From Trichomonas vaginalis G3 (lineage: Eukaryota > Parabasalia > Trichomonadida > Trichomonadidae), in assembly GCF_026262505.1 (NCBI RefSeq), contig NC_067206.1, positions 24,443,896 to 24,507,895 on the forward strand: a DNA stretch of 64,000 bases, written 5' to 3'. Shown here piece by piece: positions 52,724 through 61,489 of the stretch (positions are counted from its first letter, which is position 1; each line of letters starts with the position of its first letter). Under the pieces are notes generated by a model, which ran no database searches, had not been told where the DNA came from, and saw nothing but the letters and a program-made list of their open reading frames with translations. Position numbers and translations under genes: made by a program.

Positions 52724-53355
52724 TGTAATAAACAGAAATTCATCAAAAGTGACAGCTCTCAATTTTTTGACATTTGTAAATTCTAAATTGAATGAGAAAA
52801 ATGAAATAATACTAAGCATAATACAATATTCTAGATTTAATTATAATTAGGAAAAAGTTAGTTTTGAGAGTACTTTTCATAGGCATATAGAATGAAATCT
52901 TCTGAAAAATAATATCACATAAACTCATATTATTTTCTAATATATAACTATTTTATATAAAAATCAAATTCAATGATCTTAAAAGCGAATGATAAACCTC
53001 AAAATTTACGAATATAATGAGTGGGAATATTTCATATGGTTTTATGATAGATAAGCATTATATTCCCACTCATTATATTCGTAAATTTTGAGGTTTATCC
53101 TTCGCTTTTAAGATCATTGAATTTGATTTTTATATAAAATAGTTATATATTAGAAAATAATATGAGTTTATGTGATATTATTTTTCAGAAGATTTTGTGT
53201 TCTTCTTCAAAATTTTAATTTTTTATTAAAAAGAATCTTTACCAAATATACATTTACTTTAATTAATATTTAAAAACGTGCTCTATCAAAAGTTCCAAAA
53301 ATTCAATATTTTAGCTTTTCTGAGGTGTCACTTTTGATGAATTTCTGTTTACAAC
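52724..53355. mobile_element. Foldback MITE, 632 bp, with 5-bp target duplication
   Basis: The ends are TGTAATAAACAGAAATTC (left) and, inverted, GTTGTAAACAGAAATTC (right), both continuing ATCAAAAGTGACA. This gives about 30 bp of terminal inverted repeat. AAGAC flanks both sides (52719-52723 and 53356-53360) and occurs once at the empty site 14638-14642. The interior holds a near-perfect palindrome: arms of about 136 bp at 52895-53030 and 53060-53196 around a 30-nt loop. There is no coding capacity. Both ends contain an inverted TGTCACTTTTGATG, a perfect Inr-like word, so insertion could bring promoter activity. Confidence 0.88.
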
Positions 53356-53423
53356 AAGACACCATGGTGTCTTCAAAACGCTAATTTTTGATATTTTTAA
53401 CAACCCTAAATTTTTTACACGTT

Positions 53424-54136
53424 ATGAGTGTAGAGAGCAGCGCCGTCTTCGGCGAGGCCTCAGAGACTGCCGATGCCGCGCTTGAGATCCCTCGTTTAGA
53501 CAAAATTCCAAACCCTCTTGCTCCAATAAGTCCTACTTTTTCTCCAGAGATTGAGGAATTTGATTCTGAATCATTCAATACATATTCAAAATTCACAAAA
53601 ACAATACTTCCTAAATTTGACCTTGCAACTCTCGAAGAAGCACAACCAGTTGTGGATCATTTAATATCAAAATTAGAGAATCCAAAAATATCAACTACAT
53701 ATGTAGAACTTATGGTACATGCTTTTTTGCTTGCATGCTCCTATAAGCAAACAGAACTTATTTCAAATCCATCTCTCACAAGATTGTCATATTTGCATCA
53801 TATTCTTTATTTATGCTCAGAAGCAGTTCATAATTGTTCAAAACTTCAAGTAGATCTATTCGAACATTGCAACATGATGATAGCTGATACAGAAGATCTT
53901 TATTACTCCAACTTTTGTGAAATTGTCGAACATAAATTCTGGGTAAAACTAAATCTGTCAATGATTTAATCAATACAATGCTTAAAAAGCAGTTTGAGCA
54001 GCTCAGATTGCTAAACGAATACACTTTCAAACATTTGACAATTCTTTCAATGAGAAAGTCAATTGACAGCGCCCCAACACAGACTGGAAGTGAGCTCCTT
54101 AAGTGGGCGCATGCAAATAATATTCCTTATGAATAA
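53424..54136 (+). pseudogene. Unrecognised protein gene with one frameshift
   Basis: The first frame (MSVESSAVFGEASETADAAL, and on to about residue 170) is a soluble helical protein without known domain. It has an acidic Pro-rich leader and then helices such as YVELMVHAFLLACSY and SYLHHILYLCSEAVHN. It stops at 53,969. Another frame takes over from about 53,935 (KSVNDLINTMLKKQFEQLRL and on to a C-terminal ELLKWAHANNIPYE) and runs to a stop at 54,134. The amphipathic helix pattern continues smoothly, so a one-base indel in GGGTAAAACT around 53,941-53,950 is the simplest reading. A very short intron is an alternative because GTAAAA begins there, but no trichomonad 3' splice consensus follows. 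The start at 53,424 avoids the duplicated noncoding leader. Confidence 0.6.
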
Positions 54137-54592
54137 TTTTTATTTTATTTTGATATATTTTTCATGCAATAGCCATGATTTATTGTTTCTTACGATAAAT
54201 GTTTTAATTACATTTAATAATTATAATATGGTCTTCCGACCATGAATTAATATTTTTCTCTCGAAAATAAATCTGAAATTTTGATCTAAGATGCAAATAT
54301 AGACAGAGAAATTATCAACTCAGGTGTATTGTTCCTTACCATTATTCAATTTTCGTGCAAAATTGAATCAATTGTATAAATCGAATATTTGCATTATATA
54401 TGAATTTTAAACTAAAAACACAATTGAAATTTCTGTCAGCACTAAGAACACAAGCTTGTTATAGAAGGAAATAGCTTGTTTATCGATTTATGGATCAAAA
54501 TATAGTTGAATTCGTCTAATAATGAGACGATTCTTTCACATAAAGTATTCATTTATGCAAAAGATCACATCAATATAGAACTCGAAAACTCA

Positions 54593-54719
54593 AATTATCT
54601 ATACTATGATTATTTTTGATTCAAATGCTGTTCGGCATTAGAAGCAAAAATAATCATAATCTAGATAATTCCAATTTTATATACTTTTTGGGCGCTAAAG
54701 CGCCCGTAAAAAAAGTATA
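54593..54719. promoter_or_regulatory. Two hairpins upstream of RPC5
   Basis: Positions 54593-54670 form an imperfect stem of about 30 bp (TATGATTATTTTTG with CAAAAATAATCATA). Positions 54680-54719 form TATACTTTTT-GGGCGCT-AA-AGCGCCC-GT-AAAAAAAGTATA. The second has the same GCGC-type core as the palindrome before the TMEM231-like gene and ends about 50 nt before the Inr. These may be terminator or promoter elements, or a small MITE. Confidence 0.5.
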
Positions 54720-54769
54720 CAAAATTGTTAATTTGAAGAAGGCAGAAATTCAAATTGAATTTTAAGTTG

Positions 54770-54775
54770 TCACTT
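54770..54775 (+). promoter_or_regulatory. Inr TCACTTTT 7 nt before RPC5 start
   Basis: GTTGTCACTTTTGATG is a textbook trichomonad initiator. The putative start A is at 54772 and the ATG at 54779. It fixes the start at MSDSDDP and argues against the longer frame with TTG at 54755. Confidence 0.7.
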
Positions 54776-54778
54776 TTG

Positions 54779-55840
54779 ATGTCTGATTCTGATGACCCAG
54801 TAGTATCTGAGATGGATCTCTTTTTGTCATCAGATATGTCAACAAAGAGTCTCATCATTCAGTTTCCACTTGTTAGTCGTAAAGAGGGCTGCCCAAATAT
54901 CGAGCAAGTCTCATTTAACTCTAAAAACAAATCTTACAAGATTATGGTTGCTCCACCACAAGATATTTATACAGGTATGGATCTAAAATCACATTACCTT
55001 CAAACAAATAAAATTTATTCACCACAACCATTTGCGTTAGGCGTTATTCGCGACGGGCAAGTCCATTTGACGCCAATTACTTCTATTTATCAAGCAAGAC
55101 CATCTGATTTATTCGAAGAAGAAACAACAACGGCGAAAGACCAAGAACCAGATTCCAAAGCAATAGACTTTACAGAAGGAACCGATATTACCAAATTTAC
55201 ATCTAAAGCAGCGACAGATGTCTCCTCGCAGATGAGTGCCCTCACATATAAAGATAATTTGACTGGAATGAGGTGTGACTTCTCCGCTGACCTTATTGAG
55301 CAGATTAGTGAGAATACCCTTTCATCCAGACCACCACGCGAGCAATTATATTACGTCCTTTATAAGAATAGAACAATTTTCTTTGATGATGTTGTTCAGA
55401 GCCTTATATTGACGGCATACTCCGAGGAACTGCTTGATGTCCTGTTTAAGTACGCATATTACGTTCAAAGTCGCTGGGTTATTAAATCTGAAGAAATCAG
55501 GTCTACAGAGCTTCCTGTCAACTTACGTGCTGCAAGAAACTTTGCAATTGTCATCTTTTCATATAAGAAATACTTGACTCCAGCATTAATCAAGAAATTC
55601 CTAGCATTATTCAGTATTCAAAGCTCAGACCTCAAAACAATCTTCGACCGTCTTGCTACAAACACAAAGGACAAAGTTACAAACGAAAACAGAGTTGTTT
55701 TCAAGTATACAGAAAAACCCGAATTTGAGCAGCGCCATAAAGAGGCTCACAAGAAAGGACTTAGGGAAATTGAAAGACTGAAGGAATCCCTCTGCCTTAT
55801 GAAACAAAATCCAAATCTTTTCGATGATTTTCTTGCTTAA
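54779..55840 (+). CDS. POLR3E: RNA polymerase III subunit RPC5 (POLR3E/RPC37)
   Basis: The 353-residue protein opens with the hallmark DDPVVSEMDLFLSSDM, equivalent to the family DDPVVxEIDVxLs, then LIIQFPLVSR (family LxLxQYPxR). Later come MDLKSHYLQTNKIY and GVIRDGQVHLTPITSIYQARPS, matching the conserved block YxxGxLHLxPlxxilQlRPsf. RPC5 pairs with RPC4 in a TFIIF-like module that helps Pol III initiate and terminate on tRNA and 5S genes. The C-terminal half (residues 170-350) is helical with winged-helix-like segments, as in the animal protein's early extension, but is shorter than the 700-residue human protein and closer to yeast Rpc37. Confidence 0.88.
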   Translation: MSDSDDPVVSEMDLFLSSDMSTKSLIIQFPLVSRKEGCPNIEQVSFNSKNKSYKIMVAPPQDIYTGMDLKSHYLQTNKIYSPQPFALGVIRDGQVHLTPITSIYQARPSDLFEEETTTAKDQEPDSKAIDFTEGTDITKFTSKAATDVSSQMSALTYKDNLTGMRCDFSADLIEQISENTLSSRPPREQLYYVLYKNRTIFFDDVVQSLILTAYSEELLDVLFKYAYYVQSRWVIKSEEIRSTELPVNLRAARNFAIVIFSYKKYLTPALIKKFLALFSIQSSDLKTIFDRLATNTKDKVTNENRVVFKYTEKPEFEQRHKEAHKKGLREIERLKESLCLMKQNPNLFDDFLA

Positions 55841-56516
55841 AAATTTTCTATATAGATTTTATATAAATTAAAATTATCATCGATTTTTTGTTAATTCGGC
55901 TTTGTTATGCTTAGTTCTTTCGAGATGATAATTTTAAATTTTTGGGCAAAATTGAATTGAGCATTAAATTAGAATTATCATAAATCATATACATATACTA
56001 TGTTTTGTTTTTTAACTAAAATTACAAACGAAAAAACTTTGCAGGTAATCATGTTTTTAGAGCTGGTTCAATGACTCATGATTTTCCAGTTCTTGATTGA
56101 GCATATAGGCGAATCTATTGCTTTTGATTTGCATTTGTTAATGTTTGAGACGTTTTATCGCCTCAAAAATATGAACAAAAAAAGTTGGTGCAACTACACT
56201 CAAATACTAAATATTATCTTATCTTAGATTTATCAATACATCCAGCATCTGAGATCTTATATAACATGCTATATATAATGAAATAATATATGCCTTTGCT
56301 GAAAAATACTGAAGTTCGAGGAGATAATGAAAGAATTATGAATCTAGAAGCAGACTTCACTGATAATTTATAACTTATTAATAATGAGAATATATGGCGA
56401 AATATGAATCACAAATATTATTAGGTCTGTTTCTTTGAAGAATCATACATAAATCGATGTCCCAATGAATTTTTAAACGTCCACTTTTTTTATTCTAAAA
56501 AAAAATAAAAAAATAA
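55841..56516. other. Intergenic, AT-rich
   Basis: No gene was recognised. The poly(A)-rich leader just before 56,517 probably belongs to the MOZART1 transcript. Confidence 0.5.
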
Positions 56517-56720
56517 ATGAACAACGAAAGGGCTCAGCTCCTTGATTCACTCCACGAACTTTCAAATATTCTTGAAACAGGACTTGACCGCGAAACATTA
56601 TCCATTTTGCTTGAACTTACAGAAGCTGGAGTTAATCCAGAAGCTTTGGCAGCTTTAGTTAAAGAACTTCGAAAGCAAAGGGAAGAGAATGATGAACAAA
56701 CTCCAACATTTTTTAGTTAA
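56517..56720 (+). CDS. MZT1: MOZART1, gamma-tubulin complex microprotein
   Basis: The 67-residue protein aligns over its whole length with MOZART1: LLDSLHELSNILETGLDRETLS (family LLEISRILNTGLDxETLS), LELTEAGVNPEALAALVKELRK (family CExGINPEALAxVIKELRR). Three short helices are expected. MZT1 binds N-terminal domains of GCP3, GCP5 and GCP6 and is needed for gamma-tubulin ring complex assembly or activation at basal bodies and spindle poles. In trichomonads that would be the mastigont and the extranuclear spindle. The C-terminal tail (ENDEQTPTFFS) is lineage-specific. Its small size makes it easy to miss in automatic annotation. It converges on the CAP-domain gene. Confidence 0.95.
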   Translation: MNNERAQLLDSLHELSNILETGLDRETLSILLELTEAGVNPEALAALVKELRKQREENDEQTPTFFS

Positions 56721-56871
56721 CTACAATCAATCATGTTTTTTTTTATCAATTATCAACATTTATTAGGAAAAAAAAAGAAAGAAACGATTTTATACTTTTT
56801 GTTTGTTACAATCAATTTGTTCGTAAATAAAAATGTTACTATTATTTAAAAGAAAAACAAATTAAATATTT

Positions 56872-58425
56872 TTATAAGCTAACAATCTTATTAACAACAT
56901 CTCCATGGTCACCTCTATCACATATAATAGTCGTTACGTGGCATACGTAATCTTCATCGAAGCAAACTCCTACACCAATGTCATCTACTTGATTTAGAAG
57001 AACAGAAACACAATCTGTGTTATTTCTCCACTTCCTCATAATTTCTTTTGGAGCTCTAAGCATTTCTTTGCAAGTAGTATGGCTGATATCGCATAATTTA
57101 TAACGTGGTTCAACAACATTTTTGTAAAAGTCGTCTTCGATTGGATTAATACCTTCCTGACCATTTGCAATAAATTCTGCATGATCCTGAGCAACTTTAA
57201 ACAGGTTGTCATCAAATGACAGCTTTTCTAAAGAATGCTGTTCTCTAAATTCGTTCATTTCTTCAGCAATATGCTTTGCTAGTATGGAATGATCCACTAA
57301 GTTCTCTGATCCATCAATAATTGACGCGTAAATGCTTCTTGTAACGATACGAACTGAAAAATAACAATTTTTCTTAATAACAAACCCAATACCGATTCTG
57401 TTGAATTCTCCCAACAATGCATCGACATGGTATGTCTGCTGCATCCATTCTGAAACAATCGTCTTGGGATTTGCTTTTTCGAACTCAAATTTACCGAAGT
57501 CGACGTGGCTCGAAGAAGCGCTCGGTATACGTGTAGAAATGAATTTCTGGGTAATTTTTGTTGGATCTGTCTGACTGAATTTATATGCTAACGTTGCTAA
57601 TTGATCGCTCCATAAATAAGGCGGTAAATCGTATTTTTCGCGTATATTGTTGACAATTTCGAGACAGTTTTGGCCCAACAAGAAACTCCTTAGCTCATCG
57701 CCAACAAGATGGGAATCTCCAATATAAGATTTGACAGCAACGATAACTGTAAAGAAAGTGGTTTTTTGTGCTGTTGATGCCATACCACATCCAATTGTAT
57801 TGACTTTGGACAGAAGAGCTGCGGAGATTCCTGGCTCAGATGCCCATTCGTTAGTAACGTCTAAAAATGCGTGATTTGGTGAATCACTTCGAGATACATA
57901 TGCGTAATAAAATGGAAATGGGAGATCGCTGATTTCTTCTTTAATTGGAGCATTAGTAAATTTTACCTCCATTTTCGCCATTGCGAGAGAGTGTTTCATC
58001 GCAATTCGATTTAGATCAATTGATTCTACAATAGGAGGAAGTTTATGAGAAGCTCTGAACAAATTAACGGCCCTTATTAAAGTAGCGCAAATAGAAGAGT
58101 ATTGGAATCGTAAAACAGGCGGAGGATTATCGAAATCATATTTTGCATCAATAAAACTTCCTTCATTTTCATCCGAATCGCTAATAGAAACTTCATCATC
58201 ATATTCATCTTCTTCCTCTCCAGATCCATCCTCTTCTTCACCATTGGTCTCTTTCTTTGCCTCTTTTGGAGATTCAACTATTTTTCCGTCTCCAGAGCTC
58301 TTTTTCGCTTTTGGTGTCAAATCATCAAGCTTCAACTCCTTATCACTATCAGATGAGTCGTTCCCCTTCATATCTGCGGAATCTTCGACTGAGTCCTCAA
58401 TATTTTGATCTGAGCTATCTGACAT
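56872..58425 (-). CDS. Triple CAP (SCP/PR-1) domain protein without signal peptide (517 aa)
   Basis: The N-terminal 105 residues are acidic and Ser-rich with no signal sequence (SDSSDQNIEDSVEDSADMKG, GEEEDGSGEEEDEYDDEVS). Three CAP-like domains follow. Domain 1, about 110-250, has NLFRASHKLPPIV and EWASEPGISAALLSKVNTIGCGM. Domain 2, about 255-385, has NIREKYDLPPYLWSDQLATLA and EWMQQTYHVDALLGEFNRIGIGF. Domain 3, about 388-517, has NEFREQHSLEKLSFDDNLFKVAQDHAEFI and KWRNNTDCVSVLLNQVDDIGVGV. The usual His/Glu tetrad is largely lost: for example HSLAMA keeps a His in domain 1, and QDHAEF in domain 3. Trichomonad CAP proteins are usually secreted, and a cytosolic or nuclear array is unusual. Function unknown; sterol or protein binding is possible. 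Confidence 0.78.
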   Translation of the reverse strand: MSDSSDQNIEDSVEDSADMKGNDSSDSDKELKLDDLTPKAKKSSGDGKIVESPKEAKKETNGEEEDGSGEEEDEYDDEVSISDSDENEGSFIDAKYDFDNPPPVLRFQYSSICATLIRAVNLFRASHKLPPIVESIDLNRIAMKHSLAMAKMEVKFTNAPIKEEISDLPFPFYYAYVSRSDSPNHAFLDVTNEWASEPGISAALLSKVNTIGCGMASTAQKTTFFTVIVAVKSYIGDSHLVGDELRSFLLGQNCLEIVNNIREKYDLPPYLWSDQLATLAYKFSQTDPTKITQKFISTRIPSASSSHVDFGKFEFEKANPKTIVSEWMQQTYHVDALLGEFNRIGIGFVIKKNCYFSVRIVTRSIYASIIDGSENLVDHSILAKHIAEEMNEFREQHSLEKLSFDDNLFKVAQDHAEFIANGQEGINPIEDDFYKNVVEPRYKLCDISHTTCKEMLRAPKEIMRKWRNNTDCVSVLLNQVDDIGVGVCFDEDYVCHVTTIICDRGDHGDVVNKIVSL

Positions 58426-59179
58426 TCTATTTTAAATTTAGATTACACCGATGAAAATCTTTTGAAAAGTTAAAAAAACGTGTTTTTTATACTTCAGTAA
58501 TTTTGATTCTTTTTATATGCTGACCTGGAGAATTTATATATATACCAAAAGAAAATGTAGATTTGATAAGCATTGAGCTACATGAGTCAACAAAAAGTTA
58601 TGAAAACTCACATTTTAGATCACAATAATTTGGTTGGCATTTGTAAACTCCTCGCAATTGGTTGATGTGAGAGCAAAATTCAGAGAATGGATGGCTTGAG
58701 TATGAATGATTTTCTCGATTTTGGAAATTTCTTAAAAATTGTCTAAATCGGCAACCATACTTAAGTAGTCAAAAAATTTAAAGTATCCACTTCCTTAAAA
58801 CTGGAGCTTACTGTGACCTTATCGATAAAATAAAAATTTTATATATATTCTTATGGAAAATAGACTTTTATTTTTTGAAAAATAGCATTATGCATTTAAG
58901 AAATGAAAAATATTGATTTGTTTCAGCTTAATCTTAATTATTAAATGTTAATATCCAATATAGTATTTCAAAGCTACAGTATCTGATATTGCCCCAATTA
59001 TTTCCATCCAATATCACTCCGAATCACATCACGGATTTTTCAAATTGTGGAAAAAAATTGAATTGTGAAAAAAATTGAATTGAATTGTGGAAAAAAATTG
59101 AATTGTGTATATAATGAGTGTAGTAGCAATTGCTAGTTTTTTATTTTTTTTTAAATAGTCAAAAATTTTAATGTCTTCG
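58426..59179. other. Intergenic; right part resembles ankyrin-family 5' flank
   Basis: Positions 59,040-59,165 contain several GAATTGTGGAAAAAAATT repeats and GAGTGTAGTAGCAATTGCTA before a T-rich run. In the same relative order, the minus-strand 5' flanks of ankyrin copies A-C have GAATTGTGGA, GAGCGTAGTAGCAATTCTA and T runs. This is therefore a related promoter region for the broken ankyrin copy that follows. Confidence 0.55.
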
Positions 59180-59726
59180 GACGTATTAAATCTTTGTTTG
59201 AGAATGGTAACTATAAACAAGTAAACTCTTTAGGTTTACCACTCATTCGTGCATCACAAAAAGGTTATCTTGAAAATCCCCTTACTAAAGCATGCGAAGA
59301 AAGAAATCTCGAACGTATTAAATCTATTATAGAGAACGGTAACTATAATGTAGAATCTTTGGGCTTACCACTCATTTTTTCATCAGAATATGGTCATCTT
59401 GAAGTTGTTGAATATCTTATCTCAATTGGAGCCGATAAAGAAGCAAAGGATAATTTTTGTGGATGTACTCCACTCATTTGGGCAACAGAAAATGGTCATC
59501 TTGAAGTTGTTAAATATCTTATCTCAGTTGGAGCCGATAAAGAAGCAAAGAATAAAAGGAATGTACTCCACTCATTTATGCATCAATGGATGGTCATCTT
59601 GAAGTTGTTAAATATCTTATCTCAGTTGGAGCCGATAAAGAAGCAAAAGATAAAAATGGTAAGACTGCTCTTGATGTCGCATGGCGCTCTGTGAAAGAAT
59701 ACTTTTTGGGAGACAAAACAGAATAG
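59180..59726 (+). pseudogene. Broken ankyrin-repeat gene
   Basis: Two overlapping N-terminal capping repeats (GRIKSLFENGNYKQVNSLG, then LTKACEERNLERIKSIIE) precede three ankyrin units and a cap (KTALDVAWRSVKEYFLGDK). There is no ATG in frame at the 5' end. The frame is lost near 59,558 where AATAAAAGGAATG seems one A short, and recovers the repeat pattern in another frame to the TAG at 59,724. Its closest relative in the window is the gene at 137-670. The duplicated capping repeat suggests an internal tandem duplication before decay. Confidence 0.75.
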
Positions 59727-60228
59727 AGAATAATTATAGATAATGATAAAATATTAAAAAATAATATCCTTACTTATAAAACATAGCATCACTTAGAAAC
59801 AAAAATTTAAACCTTCAAAATAATGTATTTTTTTTAAGAACAAACAGCATCACCATCTGAGGATTCACTTTTAATCATGCTTGCTTATTTATAAAGTATT
59901 ACATAGCTTCAAAATCATATAATTATGAAATGCATTCATATTTTTCATGTAAAATTCATTAGCTCAAATAACTCCACCTATATAACCAAAAATTCATAAG
60001 CGTGTTAGAAATCTCTAATATATCAAAAGTAGATGATGATGTTTAACTAAATTAACTTGATAAATTTATACATTATGTCCTGTATAATACGTCAACATCA
60101 ACTATTCTCTAAATATCTATACGACATCAATAAATGCACCAATATAACACCAATTTTTAAAGAAATAAAAATGCAAGAGATGACACCATGTTTTCTTATT
60201 TATACCTTACCCTCACAAAATACAGTGT

Positions 60229-60234
<6 letters not shown>
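59727..60234. other. Intergenic, AT-rich
   Basis: No gene or repeat was recognised before the poly(A) tract. Confidence 0.5.
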
Positions 60235-60276
<42 letters not shown>

Positions 60277-60389
60277 GGGGCTTCCAGGCACTTCGTGCCT
60301 TCTAGCCTGAAGATGTTTAGGAGAAATGAAGTTCTTATATACGGGTCTTCCAGGAGCTTTTCACAAATTATATATGTTTTTCATGTTTT

Positions 60390-60510
60390 GTCAAGACTTC
60401 TTCGTAAAGACTTTGTCAAGATTTCATCGTAAAGACTTTGTCAAGATTTCATCGTAAAGACTTTGTCAAAACTTCATCGTAAAGACTTTGTCAAAACTTC
60501 ATCGTAAAAT
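60390..60510 (+). repeat. 25-bp subterminal tandem repeat, first block (5 units)
   Basis: The unit is GTCAAGATTTCATCGTAAAG plus ACTTT, with small variants. It is followed by an 80-bp spacer containing GGTTAGATATAACC, a 14-bp palindrome, and a double AACCTCTTTTCT. Confidence 0.85.
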
Positions 60511-60585
60511 CAGACAAAAATAATGTTTAGGGTAGAAGGTTAGATATAACCTCTTTTCTAACCTCTTTTCTACCCTCTTGAATTT

Positions 60586-60800
60586 GTCAAGATTTCTTCG
60601 TAAATGTTTTGTCAAGATTTCTTCGTAAATGTTTTGTCAAGACTTCTTCGTAAATGTTTTGTCAAGACTTCTTCGTAAATGTTTTGTCAAGACTTCTTCG
60701 TAAATGTTTTGTCAAGACTTCTTCGTAAATGTTTTGTCAAGACTTCTTCGTAAATGTTTTGTCAAGACTTCTTCGTAAATGTTTTGTCAAGACTTCTTCG
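60586..60800 (+). repeat. 25-bp subterminal tandem repeat, second block (about 8-9 units)
   Basis: The unit is GTCAAGACTTCTTCGTAAAT plus GTTTT, nearly identical in all copies. The same 80-bp spacer follows at about 60,804-60,885, so repeat block plus spacer form a higher-order duplication. Confidence 0.88.
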
Positions 60801-60907
60801 TAAAATCAGACAAAAATAATGTTTAGGGTAGAAGGTTAGATATAACCTCTTTTCTAACCTCTTTTCTACCCTCTTGAATTTTCATGAAATTTACACCAAA
60901 AATATAC

Positions 60908-61170
60908 TACTAGGGTCATTTACGAAGAAATCTCAACAAAGTCTTTACGATGAAATCTCAACAAAACATAGACAAGAAAGTTCATGAGAAATTAGATGAA
61001 GAAGTCTTAACAAAGTCTTTACGAAGAAATTCATGAAAATTCAAGAGGGTAGAAAAGAGGTTAGAAAAGAGGTTATATCTAACCTTCTACCCTAAAATAT
61101 TTTTGGGTCATTTACACTCATTTACGAAGAAATCTCAACAAAGTCTTTTACGAAGAAGTCACAATAAAAC
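60908..61170 (-). repeat. Inverted copies of the subterminal repeats
   Basis: The complement of the 25-bp unit (TTTACGAAGAAATCTCAACA) recurs about six times in looser form. The 80-bp spacer is present in inverse orientation at about 61,035-61,095. The end region can thus fold on itself. Confidence 0.8.
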
Positions 61171-61204
61171 ATCTGTCAAAAGCCGCTTTTTAACTTCACT
61201 TAAA

Positions 61205-61462
61205 ATGCCACGTAAGCTACGTAAGAATATACGTAAGAGGAAGAGAGCATTGAAACATCCAATAGTAAGACTGACACCACAACAACAGTTGCAACAACAA
61301 ATGCTGAATGACCCCACTATGTTGCAACAAATGTCAAGCAATCCTATGCTTTTAAACCGAGTCATTGGTGCACAGAGTGGAGGTTTAAGAGCGGCACTTT
61401 TAGCGAAAATGGCAGGCTTTGGTGGAGCTGCAGACGGAACAGCTTATAACCCTCAAAAGTGA
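61205..61462 (+). CDS. Small basic Gln-rich protein of the Maverick-like element (85 aa)
   Basis: A strongly basic N-terminus (MPRKLRKNIRKRKRALKH) is followed by a Gln/Met/Asn-rich middle and a Gly/Ala-rich C-terminal third (GGLRAALLAKMAGFGGAA). Small basic proteins of this kind in virus-like elements often bind the packaged DNA; that role is an inference from composition only. It is the first coding part after the repeats. Confidence 0.55.
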   Translation: MPRKLRKNIRKRKRALKHPIVRLTPQQQLQQQMLNDPTMLQQMSSNPMLLNRVIGAQSGGLRAALLAKMAGFGGAADGTAYNPQK

Positions 61463-61489
61463 ATTTGAGTTCACTCAAAAATCAAATAA

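Larger units (their letters stand above)
48918..53409. repeat. Segmental duplication copy B
   Basis: This block is collinear with 10942-14690 and is probably the parental locus, because here the importin gene is long and the downstream unknown gene is present. It contains a 632-bp MITE that copy A lacks. Confidence 0.85.

Noticed and set aside
53935-53960. Short intron explaining the frame change in the gene at 53,424
   Set aside because: The GTAAAA donor is weak and no trichomonad acceptor/branch motif (ACTAACACACAG type) follows. A one-base indel is simpler.
60390-60800. CRISPR-like regularly spaced repeat
   Set aside because: The 25-bp units are head-to-tail without unique spacers, the organism is a eukaryote, and no cas-like gene is present.
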